In this document: in pieces, positions 1-8,100 of the stretch | Numbering within the stretch: position 1 is the first letter of the stretch | How the letters are laid out: each line of letters begins with the position of its first letter | NCBI RefSeq assembly: GCF_900753045.1 | Contig: NZ_CAADXO010000051.1 | Location: 1 to 44,727 of the forward strand | Direction of reading: 5' to 3' | Origin: an uncultured Phascolarctobacterium sp. | Lineage (GTDB): Bacteria; Bacillota; Negativicutes; Acidaminococcales; Acidaminococcaceae | DNA: 44,727 nucleotides | Position numbers and translations under genes: made by a program | Notes under the pieces: generated by a model | What the model saw: only the letters and a program-made list of their open reading frames with translations | What the model was told of the DNA's origin: nothing | The model's database searches: none

Positions 1-310
1 CGGTAGAAGCCATTACACCCACAGGGTCCAACACTACGGGGATGCCCTTGGCCTTGGCAGCCTGCGCCGCACGCTCCATAGCAATCTGCTTATTAAAGCT
101 CAGCGTACCGAGATTCAACACCAGTGCATCGGCACCGGCGGTAATTTCGATAACCTCCTCCGGTTCATCGGCCATCACCGGGGATGCACCTGCTGCCAGC
201 GCAGCGTCCGCACAGCTTTCTGCCGTAACATAATTAGTAATTTCGTGGATGACAGGTCTTGCCTTACGCAGCTTGTCAACCAGCTCGCCAAAAGTATTTT
301 TTAAATCCAT
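1..310 (-). CDS. thiM: Hydroxyethylthiazole kinase ThiM, N-terminal part (cut by window edge)
   Basis: ThiM phosphorylates 4-methyl-5-(2-hydroxyethyl)thiazole in thiamine salvage. I translated this frame from the reverse strand; about 103 codons are visible and the frame stays open to the window edge (family length about 270). The family signature HEITNYVT lies near residue 22, followed by MADEPEE, ALVLNLGTL and the conserved stretch PVVLDPVGV. The ATG overlaps the thiD stop codon as TAATG, so translation is probably coupled. With thiD directly upstream it would supply the thiazole branch while ThiD supplies the pyrimidine branch. Identification is firm; the C-terminus is unseen. Confidence 0.93.
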   Translation of the reverse strand, partial: MDLKNTFGELVDKLRKARPVIHEITNYVTAESCADAALAAGASPVMADEPEEVIEITAGADALVLNLGTLSFNKQIAMERAAQAAKAKGIPVVLDPVGVMAST

Positions 311-1113
311 TAGTCTAAGATACCAGCCTTTCTGTATAAATCAACAAAATGATGCGTCGGTCCGCAGCCGCTGCCCAGTTCGATGCCATGCTCGATGGCT
401 TCGGTAACGTAAGCCTTGGAGGCGCGTACTGCCTCAGGCAGCTCCAATCCCTTGGCCAGGTTTGCCGCCAGACTGCTCGAGAGCGTGCAGCCTGTGCCAT
501 GCGTATTCTTTGTAGCAATGCGCTTGCCGGGGAACCAGGTTTCCGTGCTGCCGTCAAAGAGCAAATCATCCGCCGTGTCGCTCAAATGACCGCCCTTTAC
601 CAGCACAGCCTTCGCACCCAGAGCAATAATTTTTTCCGCAACAGCGCGCATCTGCGCCTTTTCCGTAACCTGCATGCCGGTAATAGCCTCTGCTTCCGGC
701 AGGTTGGGCGTAACCAATGTAGCCAGCGGCAGCAGCTCCTTAATCAGCGTTTCGCAGGCCTCCGGCGCCAGCAGCGGATAACCGCTTTTGGAAATCATCA
801 CCGGGTCCACCACGATAATGCGTGGCTGATAACGGCGCAGGCAGGCAGCAATCGTGCGGATAATCTCCGGCTGCGACACCATGCCTATTTTCACTGCGTC
901 CACACGGATATCATCAAAAACGGCAGCAATCTGCGCTTCGACAATATCACAGTCAATATTCTGTACTGCGGTAACACCACAGGTGTTTTGTGCCGTAACG
1001 GCGGTAATGACGCTCATACCGAAGGTGCCATGAGCGGCAAAGGTCTTTAAATCGGCCTGGATTCCCGCGCCGCCGCTGGAATCACTGCCGGCAATCGTCA
1101 GCAAATTCTTCAT
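310..1113 (-). CDS. thiD: Hydroxymethylpyrimidine/phosphomethylpyrimidine kinase ThiD
   Basis: ThiD phosphorylates HMP and HMP-phosphate to make the pyrimidine pyrophosphate for thiamine. The 267-residue protein starts MKNLLTIAGSDSSGGAG, the diagnostic ribokinase-superfamily N-terminus. It continues with DPVMISKSG, a substrate/ATP loop, and ends with the anion-hole motif NTHGTGCTLSS. An ATG further upstream is in frame, but position 1113 is preceded by a good AAGGAGG at proper spacing, so I chose it. It follows the ketopantoate-reductase-like gene by 27 bases and overlaps thiM by one base. No TPP-riboswitch consensus is visible upstream of this operon. Confidence 0.95.
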   Translation of the reverse strand: MKNLLTIAGSDSSGGAGIQADLKTFAAHGTFGMSVITAVTAQNTCGVTAVQNIDCDIVEAQIAAVFDDIRVDAVKIGMVSQPEIIRTIAACLRRYQPRIIVVDPVMISKSGYPLLAPEACETLIKELLPLATLVTPNLPEAEAITGMQVTEKAQMRAVAEKIIALGAKAVLVKGGHLSDTADDLLFDGSTETWFPGKRIATKNTHGTGCTLSSSLAANLAKGLELPEAVRASKAYVTEAIEHGIELGSGCGPTHHFVDLYRKAGILD

Positions 1114-1140
1114 CTGCCAAATGCCTCCTTTGATGCGCAC

Positions 1141-2100
1141 TCAGCGCGCGCAGGTATTTTCTTTAGTCTGGCCGGAGTAATCGAACAAACCGTCGTTCTT
1201 CTCCTCCAACGCTTTGATAATGTGATAGGTATATTCGTTGTAGGGCGTGGGAATGCCCAGCTCCTTGCCCATCTTCATCAGCGCACCGGAGAACATATCA
1301 ATCTCGGTGTGTCTGCCTGCGTCCAGGTCCTGCAGCGTGGAATAGCGCACAGATGGCGGAACGGCGCTGCCACGTCCGGAGCTTGCGGGACATTTGCTCA
1401 TATCAATGCCTTTGGCGGCAGCGATGGCCTCCAGCTCACGGCGCAGACCTTCCTTAATAGCACGCATATGCTCGCTGTCCCGATAGCAGCCAAGACCTGC
1501 GCCAATAACAGCCTGCGGCAGATTGTTGCAGACGTTCAGGCGGAACTTGCACCAGATTTCTTCATTAATGCAATCCGTATGGCGGATATGGATTTCGGCG
1601 CTGCGCATAAGCGCTTCAATCGCCAACACACGCTCACTCTCAAACGGTGCCTGCGCTTCGCCGAAAACAATACCGATAGTCTTTTCCGGGTTGAAACGGA
1701 CACCGCCGTTTTCGTGACGCGACGCAATCTTAATCAATGCAGGCAAAATCTGTTTGCTGTCGATAGCACCGGCAATAATCTCCTCGCTGTCCACACCGTT
1801 CATCAGGCTCATGACAGTAGTATGGGGGCCTACTGCCTCGCGGATGCTTGCCAACGCGCCTGGCAGAGCGCCGTATTTTAAAGCGACAATCAAAAGGTCT
1901 ACGCCCTTGGACTCCTGCGGGCTCCACACCTGCGGATGATAGGTAACGTTATTGATGGTGCAGCCCTCGTCACGCAAACGCGCAGCACGGCTGCCTTCGG
2001 CGATAATGCCGAATCTGATATCGGGGAGCTTGCTCAGTCCCCAGATTATATAAGAGCCTACGGCTCCTGCTCCTAAAAGTGCGACAGATTTTATCTCCAT
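1141..2100 (-). CDS. Ketopantoate reductase family protein (ApbA/PanE)
   Basis: This family reduces 2-dehydropantoate to pantoate with NADPH in coenzyme A synthesis; some paralogues act on other 2-keto acids. The 319-residue protein begins with a Rossmann motif (ALLGAGAVGSY), has the NGVDSEE loop near residue 105, and the conserved KFRLNVCNNLPQA helix with the active-site lysine near residue 190. The C-terminal domain has the usual PPSVRYSTLQDLDAGRHTEID pattern. The ATG at 2100 lies 8 bases after AAGGAG; a GTG 9 bases upstream is also in frame. The 5' leader has a 7-bp hairpin (2145-2160). It heads a unit with thiD and thiM. Without paralogue comparison I do not assert panE. Confidence 0.85.
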   Translation of the reverse strand: MEIKSVALLGAGAVGSYIIWGLSKLPDIRFGIIAEGSRAARLRDEGCTINNVTYHPQVWSPQESKGVDLLIVALKYGALPGALASIREAVGPHTTVMSLMNGVDSEEIIAGAIDSKQILPALIKIASRHENGGVRFNPEKTIGIVFGEAQAPFESERVLAIEALMRSAEIHIRHTDCINEEIWCKFRLNVCNNLPQAVIGAGLGCYRDSEHMRAIKEGLRRELEAIAAAKGIDMSKCPASSGRGSAVPPSVRYSTLQDLDAGRHTEIDMFSGALMKMGKELGIPTPYNEYTYHIIKALEEKNDGLFDYSGQTKENTCAR

Positions 2101-2205
2101 GCTTATCACTCCTTATTGCTTGCGAAGAAGCGCTGCAGGCCGGGGCGGAATTTATTCCGCTGAGGCTGTAACGCTCATTGCAGTAAAGCTAATTATACAT
2201 TATAT

Positions 2206-2214
2206 ATTATAGCA
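2206..2214 (-). promoter_or_regulatory. Extended -10 promoter for the panE-like/thiD/thiM unit
   Basis: On the minus strand this reads TGCTATAAT, a perfect extended -10, about 105 bases before the start codon. A -35 is hard to see: the position is occupied by the T-tract of the Rpn-gene terminator. The same TGCTATAAT hexamer plus TG recurs before other minus-strand genes in this window. Confidence 0.6.
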
Positions 2215-2227
2215 TATCGGGGCGCAT

Positions 2228-2265
2228 AAAAAAACAGCAGCGAAGTGCAAGGCACAAGCTGCTGT
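2228..2265 (-). terminator. Rho-independent terminator of the Rpn-family gene
   Basis: Minus-strand arms ACAGCAGC and GCTGCTGT form an 8-bp stem, followed by seven T residues. It lies 40 bases after the Rpn-gene stop codon. Confidence 0.85.
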
Positions 2266-2304
2266 GAAGAACTGGTAAAATTTATAATATTATGGAAGAA
2301 GTTA

Positions 2305-3201
2305 TTATGCGGTCAGCTTGGAGGCAAGCTCACGTACCTCTGCTTCAGAAAGTTTAGAGTGACGTACAGTGAATTCGATGCTCATACCGTCAGCCAAAAG
2401 GCCTTTGGCAAGCTCGATTTTGTTTGCCTGCTCTTTTTTCTCAGCTTCCTTTGCCACTGCTTCAGCCTTTTTTGCAGCATATTCTTCAATTACGTCAGTC
2501 ATTTTTGCTTCAACTGCCTTCGCTGCTGCTTCTGCTTTTCTTGCAGCATATTCTTCAATTACGTCAGTCATTTTTGCTTCGCCCTCCTTGCTGTATTTCA
2601 AAAATTCCATGCGCTCGGCAAATTCTTGGTAATGTAAATTTTTAGGCTCTGTGCAGTATAAGTCCTGCATGAGCTTGCCAAGCGCTGTATCATCACGGCG
2701 CTGACTGTTGACATAAATAATATGCGAACCATCTTCAAAATCCCTAGCATTTTGCTTAATTGTTCGTCTTATATCATATAACGGCAAATTATCGCGCAAG
2801 ACATCATTCTCGGTGATAAAAATCACGTAGGTATCCGGCAGCTCTTCATAGAGCTTACTTGGCTGCAGAAAATGCGTATCAAGGATACTGCTGTAAAATC
2901 TGGCACGTCTTGCCGGAGCGCCTTCATCGCTTCTCTGCACTTCTACGTTAAAATAACGTCCTTTGCTATCCTGCGCTAAAATATCCAGTTGCGAAGAATG
3001 TCCGTAGATATTTTGAATAAAGCTCTGTATTCTGACATTCTTCACTTTAATTTTATCATCTCCCAGGATAATGCGCAAGAAAACCTGCGCTGCTTTCTTG
3101 TTGTCATCAAGCATGAAGTTCATAAACCTGTTATTCATCATACATAGGCTACGGATGACCTGCTTGATTTCACTTTCTTGACTTGCTTCATTTGTCTGCA
3201 T
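2305..3201 (-). CDS. Rpn-family recombination-promoting nuclease (PD-(D/E)XK, PDDEXK_2)
   Basis: Rpn proteins are PD-(D/E)XK nucleases once annotated as transposases; E. coli RpnA promotes RecA-independent recombination and cleaves DNA. The 298-residue product has the family core SQLDILAQDSKGRYFNVEVQ near residues 75-95, with the D...EVQ catalytic signature, then YFYSSIL-type helices and VIFITEND. The start at 3201 has GGGAGT at good spacing. The C-terminal third is a charged Ala/Glu/Lys helix holding a 23-residue tandem duplication beginning EAKMTDVIEEYAA. The last 40 residues (LADGMSIEFTVRHSKLSEAEV) are the usual family tail. It is a single-gene transcript with its own promoter, leader hairpin and terminator. 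Confidence 0.88.
   Translation of the reverse strand: MQTNEASQESEIKQVIRSLCMMNNRFMNFMLDDNKKAAQVFLRIILGDDKIKVKNVRIQSFIQNIYGHSSQLDILAQDSKGRYFNVEVQRSDEGAPARRARFYSSILDTHFLQPSKLYEELPDTYVIFITENDVLRDNLPLYDIRRTIKQNARDFEDGSHIIYVNSQRRDDTALGKLMQDLYCTEPKNLHYQEFAERMEFLKYSKEGEAKMTDVIEEYAARKAEAAAKAVEAKMTDVIEEYAAKKAEAVAKEAEKKEQANKIELAKGLLADGMSIEFTVRHSKLSEAEVRELASKLTA
2471..2580 (-). repeat. 69-bp tandem duplication inside the Rpn gene
   Basis: The block at 2472-2511 recurs almost exactly at 2541-2580, a period of 69 bp or 23 codons. It keeps the frame and duplicates the peptide MTDVIEEYAAxKAEA within the predicted C-terminal coiled coil. Near-identity at DNA level indicates a recent slippage event or a length-variable region. 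Confidence 0.9.
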
Positions 3202-3220
3202 TACTTTAACTCCCTTCTGA

Positions 3221-3264
3221 ACAAAAAACGCCCTATGTACTACTTCAATAATACATAAGGCGTT
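3221..3264 (-). terminator. Terminator-like hairpin in the leader of the Rpn gene
   Basis: Minus strand: a 13-bp stem (arms 3252-3264 and 3227-3239, one mismatch) with a 12-base loop, followed by six T residues. It ends only about 20 bases before the start codon and lies downstream of the likely promoter at 3318-3346. It therefore sits inside the mRNA leader and could act as an attenuator, or it may guard against read-through. Confidence 0.7.
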
Positions 3265-3317
3265 CGTGACGCTGCAGTGACCGTGCTCCAGGCAGGTGTG
3301 CAAAATCTTATGGGTTT

Positions 3318-3346
3318 ATATTATCAGATAATTGCGACAATATCAA
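3318..3346 (-). promoter_or_regulatory. Sigma-70 type promoter of the Rpn gene
   Basis: Minus strand -35 TTGATA (3341-3346), a 17-bp spacer and -10 TAATAT (3318-3323). The predicted start near 3311 gives a leader of about 110 bases containing the terminator-like hairpin. Confidence 0.65.
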
Positions 3347-3399
3347 GAATGGTTAGAAAATTCTCTAATCCCTAAGATCAGCCTTCAAGATCTATATTT

Positions 3400-3423
3400 A
3401 CTTCTTTCGTCCCCGAAAGAAGT
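3400..3423. other. Perfect 10-bp inverted repeat upstream of the Rpn promoter
   Basis: Arms ACTTCTTTCG and CGAAAGAAGT are separated by 4 bases. No T-tract follows on either strand, so it is not an obvious terminator. It lies about 55 bp upstream of the -35 and could be an operator. Confidence 0.5.
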
Positions 3424-3442
3424 TGAATTAACCCAAAGTATC

Positions 3443-3483
3443 AAAAAAACAAAATCCCCCGCAGGAAACCCTGCGGGGGATTT
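3443..3483 (-). terminator. Strong terminator after the ATPase-Asp23 gene
   Basis: A 14-bp GC-rich stem with arms AAATCCCCCGCAGG and CCTGCGGGGGATTT and a short loop. On the minus strand it runs into GTTTTTTTG. It closes the pepA/PHP/Asp23 operon 30 bases after the stop codon. Confidence 0.9.
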
Positions 3484-3512
3484 GTGCATCCTAAAGCATG
3501 CAGCTGGTCTAT

Positions 3513-4337
3513 TCACTTCTTCACAGCCAGACTGCGGATGGAAACATTCACGTTATTCACCTTCATGGCTGTCATATACTCAATTTTTTCTTTAATCTTC
3601 GCCTGGAACTGCTTGGTAACGGCAAAGAGCTTAACGCCGTAATACAGCACAACCTCTACACTGATAACAATGCCCTTGCTGTTGTCGCTGCGGCGGCGCA
3701 CCTTAATCGAGGTGATGCGCTCCACGCCCTCCAGCTTGCGCCCGATGATTTTGATGATATCCTCCAGCGCACTGTCGGAAATAAGCAGCTTGCCGTAAAA
3801 GCTGAACGAAGGACGCACGATAGAACGGTCCGCATCCTTCTCCTGCTTGCGCTGGCTGGAAAAAATATTATAGGGCAAATCGGCAAAATAGCCTGTGAAA
3901 TGAGGCTTCAGCTCAATCGTCGGCACCGGCACGATATGCTTGCCCTCCTGCAGACGCGCATGGCGGGCCTTCTTGATTTCGGCCTTGCTGGCAATCTGGT
4001 TGATATACACCGTCTTGACCGGCTTATCCAGCTTCAGCCTGCCGATAATCTTGTTGATCATATTGTCTGAGGTAGCAATAATCAGCAGACGATGAATGTT
4101 GTTGGCAGCTAACGCCTCACGCACCGCCTTTGCGTGTCCTTCGTCGGTGAAGATGGCACGCTTTACGGCCTGTATTCTGTTGTCTTCGTTCTTGGCGGAT
4201 GTGCCTGCCAGGATTTTGGTACCCTTAATCAGCAGGCCGTCGTCAATAATAGCGTCGCAGCGGTTGTCAAAGGCCACGCCGATGGCATGGTGGCTTTTGC
4301 CTGTGCCGCTTGGTCCTACAAAAGCAACTACTTCCAT
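3513..4337 (-). CDS. P-loop ATPase / Asp23 (Gls24) fusion protein
   Basis: The 274-residue protein joins two parts. Residues 1-140 hold a Walker A motif at the very N-terminus (FVGPSGTGKSHHAIG) and a Walker-B-like DAIIDDGLLI, typical of a small nucleotide-binding domain. Residues about 165-274 resemble Asp23/Gls24 (alkaline shock, DUF322), with SFYGKLLISDSALEDII and a beta-rich VEVVLYYGVKLF segment. Asp23 proteins in Gram-positives act at the envelope; here the partner domain suggests nucleotide-controlled behaviour. It overlaps the PHP gene by 10 bases and is the last gene of the pepA operon. The exact function is unknown; the two domain calls rest on motif recognition. Confidence 0.8.
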   Translation of the reverse strand: MEVVAFVGPSGTGKSHHAIGVAFDNRCDAIIDDGLLIKGTKILAGTSAKNEDNRIQAVKRAIFTDEGHAKAVREALAANNIHRLLIIATSDNMINKIIGRLKLDKPVKTVYINQIASKAEIKKARHARLQEGKHIVPVPTIELKPHFTGYFADLPYNIFSSQRKQEKDADRSIVRPSFSFYGKLLISDSALEDIIKIIGRKLEGVERITSIKVRRRSDNSKGIVISVEVVLYYGVKLFAVTKQFQAKIKEKIEYMTAMKVNNVNVSIRSLAVKK

Positions 4338-5152
4338 TCTATTACACCCTTAACATCATCATATTGCACCTGCCAGATTCCCAGCTTTGTGGGGAAACGG
4401 TCAGGGATTCCGTGAAAGTCACTGCCGCCGCTCACCAGCAGTCCGCGCTGCTTGGCCAGTGCCAGCCAATGGGCCTGCGCCTGTGCATCCGCGCTGGGGT
4501 GCCACACCTCGATGCCGTCAAAAGGCTCTGCTGTTAAGAGGCGCTCGGGCAGAGTTTTATCCACCAGCTCGGAGGGATGTGCCAGCACAGCAATGCCGCC
4601 TGCCTCGTGAATCAGCGCCACTGCCTCATGCGGAGAAAGCTTGGGCTGCGGCACGTACGCCGGTCCGCCGCGGTGCAGCAGTGCGTCGAAAACCTCCTGC
4701 ACGGTAGCAAAATAGCCCTTGGCCACCAGTGCCTTGGCCACATGCGGACGGCCCACTGCCCTGTTCTTGGGGTCGCAGGCCTCTACCTCTACATGGTAGC
4801 CTAATTTTTCCAGCTTTTCCAGCATGGCATATAAACGGTGCTCGCGCGCATGGCGCATTTCGTCCATTTTCTTATGCAGCACTTCACAGTCCGTGGAAAC
4901 GTGATAGCCTAAAATATGCACGGCATCATCCTCGTACTGCGTTCCCAGCTCCACGCCGGTGAGGACGCGGATGCGTCCGCCGTAGTGCTTCGCCGCCTCG
5001 CGCGCCTCTGCCATACCGTTCCACGAATCATGGTCGGTGATGGCGATTACGCTGATGCCTTTAGCCACGGCCTCGTCCACCAGCATGGTCGGCGTGTAGC
5101 GTCCGTCGCTGAAGGTGCTGTGCAAATGTAAATCAACAAGCTGCGCGGCCAT
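4328..5152 (-). CDS. PHP-domain phosphoesterase (YciV/TrpH, RNase AM-like)
   Basis: PHP proteins are metal-dependent phosphoesterases. The family of this 274-residue protein includes 3',5'-nucleotide phosphatases and the 5'-3' exoribonuclease RNase AM. The metal-binding motifs are present in order: DLHLHSTFSDG (residues 7-17), ITDHDSW (about 38), GVELGT (about 66), HILGYHV, VLAHPSEL (about 195) and SGGSDFHG (about 243). Length and order match the TrpH/YciV branch. The start codon overlaps the pepA stop as TAATG, indicating translational coupling. The exact substrate cannot be told from sequence. Confidence 0.9.
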   Translation of the reverse strand: MAAQLVDLHLHSTFSDGRYTPTMLVDEAVAKGISVIAITDHDSWNGMAEAREAAKHYGGRIRVLTGVELGTQYEDDAVHILGYHVSTDCEVLHKKMDEMRHAREHRLYAMLEKLEKLGYHVEVEACDPKNRAVGRPHVAKALVAKGYFATVQEVFDALLHRGGPAYVPQPKLSPHEAVALIHEAGGIAVLAHPSELVDKTLPERLLTAEPFDGIEVWHPSADAQAQAHWLALAKQRGLLVSGGSDFHGIPDRFPTKLGIWQVQYDDVKGVIEWK

Positions 5153-6636
5153 TATAGCATACCTGCCAGCTTGATAAGCGTCATAGTGCCAAAGGCAGTA
5201 CCGCCCTTAACCTTGAAGCCCTCCGTCTTGGTTGCGGTGGAGGTGCCGCCGATATCAAGATGCGCCCACGGAATATCCTTGTCGACGAATTCGCCGATGA
5301 ACAGACCGCCGGTGATGCAGCCGCCGGCACGACCTGCGCTGTTGAGCAGGTCCGCAACGTCGCTCTTGATGGCCTCCTTGCATTCGGGCAGGGAAGGCAG
5401 CTGCCAGTAGTTTTCACCGGCCATGCATCCTGCCAGCTTAATCTGCTCCACCAGCTCGTCATCATTGGCCACAATACCGCTGGTTTCGTTGCCTAATGCG
5501 ATAATTACCGCACCGGTCAGCGTTGCGATGTCGATAACCTTCTTGGCACCCATTTGGCAGGCATACCAGACTGCGTCCGCCAACACCATGCGTCCTTCCG
5601 CATCGGTGGAAACAACCTCGATGGTTTTGCCGTTGGCTGCACGCACGATGTCACCGGGGCGTTGCGCCTTGCCGTCAGGCATATTCTCCGCACAGGCCAG
5701 CACGCCGATAACGTTGCATTTAAGGCCCAAACGTGCAATGGCACGCATAGCGCCAAGTACAGCGCCCGCACCTGTCATATCGTCCTTCATCTCGCCCATG
5801 TTGTCGTCAGGCTTAATGGAAATACCGCCGCTGTCGAAGGTGATGCCCTTGCCTACGAAGGCTGTATAGGGAGCGTCACCGTTACCGTTGTAGCGCAAGG
5901 CAACGAGGCACGGAGGGTTATGACTGCCCTGACCTACTGCCAGCAGTGCATGCATGCCTCTTGCTTCCATCAGTGTTTCATCCATAATGGTAATTTCCAG
6001 CGGCAGCTCCTGCCCCAGCTTCAGGGCATCGTCGGCCATGGTCTGCGGTGTTACCACGTTACCGGGGTTATTCACCAAATCACGCGCATAGCACACTGCT
6101 TCCGCAGAGATTTCCGCAGCGGTAATGATTTCTGCCGCCTCCGGCACAGCGCTAAGCACGGCAGCCTCGCACAGCGGTGCCTCCTTTGCCTCGCTCTTGA
6201 AGCGGTTGAAGGTGTACGCGCCGAGGTACAGGCCTTCGACGAGCGCCTGCAGGTTTTTGCTGCGCTCGGCGTTCAGCAGGATGGGCGCCGCCAGTACGGC
6301 CTTTTGCGCCTTGGCCTTGTGCAAAGCGCGGGCAGCAGCGCCGGCAGCCTTACGGAAATTGTTCGGCTTGCAGTCCTTGCCCTCGCCGCAGCCTGCCAAA
6401 AGCAGTGTCAACAGGCCTTCGCCCTGCGGCAGCACCAGTGTGGTTACGCTGCCTGCGTCATAAATATCATCGTGCTGCGCGGTGTACGCCATTGCCGCTT
6501 TGGCTGCTGCCTCCGGCAGCTCCAGCTTGTCAATAGCCGCCGCACATTCCTTGCACAGAAAGAGGACAATACTGTCCGCATCATTATAAGCTGCAGCGTT
6601 AAACTCCGCTGCGGTACATTGAATTTGGTTTAACAT
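5152..6636 (-). CDS. pepA: Leucyl aminopeptidase, M17 family
   Basis: This cytosolic di-zinc/manganese aminopeptidase removes N-terminal residues from peptides. The 494-residue length fits the family. The catalytic domain shows the metal ligands: FVGKGITFDSGGISIKP (Lys and Asp, near residue 265), the DDMTGAGAV stretch, and the signature STDAEGRMVLADA (Asp, Glu and catalytic Arg, near residue 345). The N-terminal 160 residues are the usual variable domain. AGGAGAG precedes the ATG. It begins a three-gene unit (pepA, PHP, Asp23 fusion) that may be read through from the NlpC/P60 gene, only 19 bases upstream. Confidence 0.96.
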   Translation of the reverse strand: MLNQIQCTAAEFNAAAYNDADSIVLFLCKECAAAIDKLELPEAAAKAAMAYTAQHDDIYDAGSVTTLVLPQGEGLLTLLLAGCGEGKDCKPNNFRKAAGAAARALHKAKAQKAVLAAPILLNAERSKNLQALVEGLYLGAYTFNRFKSEAKEAPLCEAAVLSAVPEAAEIITAAEISAEAVCYARDLVNNPGNVVTPQTMADDALKLGQELPLEITIMDETLMEARGMHALLAVGQGSHNPPCLVALRYNGNGDAPYTAFVGKGITFDSGGISIKPDDNMGEMKDDMTGAGAVLGAMRAIARLGLKCNVIGVLACAENMPDGKAQRPGDIVRAANGKTIEVVSTDAEGRMVLADAVWYACQMGAKKVIDIATLTGAVIIALGNETSGIVANDDELVEQIKLAGCMAGENYWQLPSLPECKEAIKSDVADLLNSAGRAGGCITGGLFIGEFVDKDIPWAHLDIGGTSTATKTEGFKVKGGTAFGTMTLIKLAGML

Positions 6637-6655
6637 ATCTTAAACTCTCCTATCA

Positions 6656-7948
6656 TTATTTATATTCTATTGCAGTCTGCAATTCGTTAAGCATCGTATT
6701 GCCGCTGGCGCGCTGCAACGACAAATCGCTCACCAGCACCTTCATCTCGCGCATCAGGCGTCCCTTTGAAAAATAAGAGCCAAGCGCATGAATCGTGTAC
6801 GGTGTCTGGTTGATGTTGCCGATATACATCAGGCAATGGCCGTCCATATAAAGCGCTGCACCCGGCATCAGCCTGCTGATAACAGCGGCACGTTCCTGCG
6901 CACTGCCACTCAGCTTTTTCTTCGTGCCTGCGGTAAGCTCCTGCTGGTCGGCATTACGCGGCAGCACAATGCCCACAGTGCGGTAAGCATTGAACACTAG
7001 GCTTGAGCAGTCCACGCTGTTCTTCAAACCGCCCCAACCATAAGGCTTGCCGTAAAATTTGAAGGCGGAGCTCAGCAGATTATTGCTGGTATAGGGCAAA
7101 TAACCGTAATGCACGGCAGAGGCAGCCTTCGGCACCAGCAGCTTCTGCTTCTGCAGCTGGCCTGCTTTGGTACGCACCGGCGCAAGCACCGTATAGGTAT
7201 CGCTCTGCACACTGTCAACCGGCAGGCGCGCACCCTGCTGATAAAGCACCTGCTCGCCGTCCGTTTTCAGGTTATATTCCGCATCGGTAACAACCAGGAA
7301 CTTCTGCGGCTTCACAAAGCTGCTCCAGGTATTCTTGTCGGTCATGGCTACATTATACTTGCTCACCCAACCGCTGTAATTTACTGCCTGCACATAGTAA
7401 AAATAACCGTTGGCACTGGTGTGCAGCACAGCCACAGGCTCGCCCGGGTCCAGCATAGTTTCCTGCAGCGCGTCAAAATCTCTGTCGCCCGCGTAATAAT
7501 ACAGGCCCTCGCCCGTAGGCAGCGCGCGCACCGCAGTACGGCGCACCGTCACCGCATATTGCACGCCTACGCTTTTGGGAATAGCACTGACATTGCTCTG
7601 CTTGCGCAGGATATTCTTATAGTTTTCGCTCACCTTGTTGCCATGCAGATACAGGTCATCGTCAAGGATGGAATAATCCATAATCCTTGTTTTGAGCGCA
7701 TCACCGCTCATCGTCGCAGGATAATTTGACAGGTCAGGCATACTACGGGAAGCAGCGCGCACCTTGGCGTTGAAGGCTGCCACACCCTTCGCATCCAGAA
7801 TAACCGTATCACCGCTCTTGTTCTGCTCCGTCCAGTGCGACGGGTTCACCAGCGGCGGATAATTGGTAATGCCTGCGGCCGAAGCGCCCAGAGGCAGCAG
7901 CAGTCCGCAAACAACGGCAGCTGTATATAAAAGCTTTGCTAATCGCAA
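6656..7948 (-). CDS. Secreted SH3-like/NlpC-P60 cell-wall peptidase
   Basis: The 430-residue protein starts with a signal peptide (KLLYTAAVVCGLLLPLGASA). The middle contains bacterial SH3-like segments (VRRTAVRALPTGEGLYY; WVSKYNVAM). Residues about 290-425 form an NlpC/P60 domain with the catalytic cysteine in SVDCSSLVFNAY, the histidine in DGHCLMYIG and a polar third residue in IHALGSY. Such enzymes cut gamma-D-Glu-diaminopimelate bonds in peptidoglycan stems; the SH3 parts bind the wall. The predicted start is TTG at 7948, seven bases after GGAGG; no better ATG exists. A 7-bp hairpin (TGCAGTA/TACTGCA) sits just before the ribosome binding site and might modulate initiation. Confidence 0.9.
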   Translation of the reverse strand: MRLAKLLYTAAVVCGLLLPLGASAAGITNYPPLVNPSHWTEQNKSGDTVILDAKGVAAFNAKVRAASRSMPDLSNYPATMSGDALKTRIMDYSILDDDLYLHGNKVSENYKNILRKQSNVSAIPKSVGVQYAVTVRRTAVRALPTGEGLYYYAGDRDFDALQETMLDPGEPVAVLHTSANGYFYYVQAVNYSGWVSKYNVAMTDKNTWSSFVKPQKFLVVTDAEYNLKTDGEQVLYQQGARLPVDSVQSDTYTVLAPVRTKAGQLQKQKLLVPKAASAVHYGYLPYTSNNLLSSAFKFYGKPYGWGGLKNSVDCSSLVFNAYRTVGIVLPRNADQQELTAGTKKKLSGSAQERAAVISRLMPGAALYMDGHCLMYIGNINQTPYTIHALGSYFSKGRLMREMKVLVSDLSLQRASGNTMLNELQTAIEYK

Positions 7949-8052
7949 TTTCGTTCCTCCCTCCTGCAGTATTAAGTCTACTGCAAATCACCTAAAATAC
8001 TTGTAATATTATTATATTCTTTAGGCAGAACAAAAATCCTGCTTTAATATAT

Positions 8053-8087
8053 GAAAAAAGCTGATGTAAGCATTGGCCTACATCAGC
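8053..8087 (-). terminator. Terminator after plsY
   Basis: Minus-strand stem GCTGATGTA/TACATCAGC (9 bp) followed by TTTTTT, 14 bases after the plsY stop. Confidence 0.9.
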
Positions 8088-8100
8088 GTAGAAGCGATAT

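Noticed and set aside
2110..2230. TPP riboswitch before the thiamine genes
   Set aside because: No CTGAGA-type core or matching stems are visible in the leader; only a 7-bp hairpin is present.
3202..3303. Longer N-terminus for the Rpn protein
   Set aside because: The in-frame extension is translated from the leader hairpin and has no ribosome binding site; the family starts near MQTNEAS.
5554..6633. 359-codon plus-strand open frame opposite pepA
   Set aside because: The pepA frame has clear catalytic motifs; the antisense product is Cys/His/Arg-rich and has no family features.
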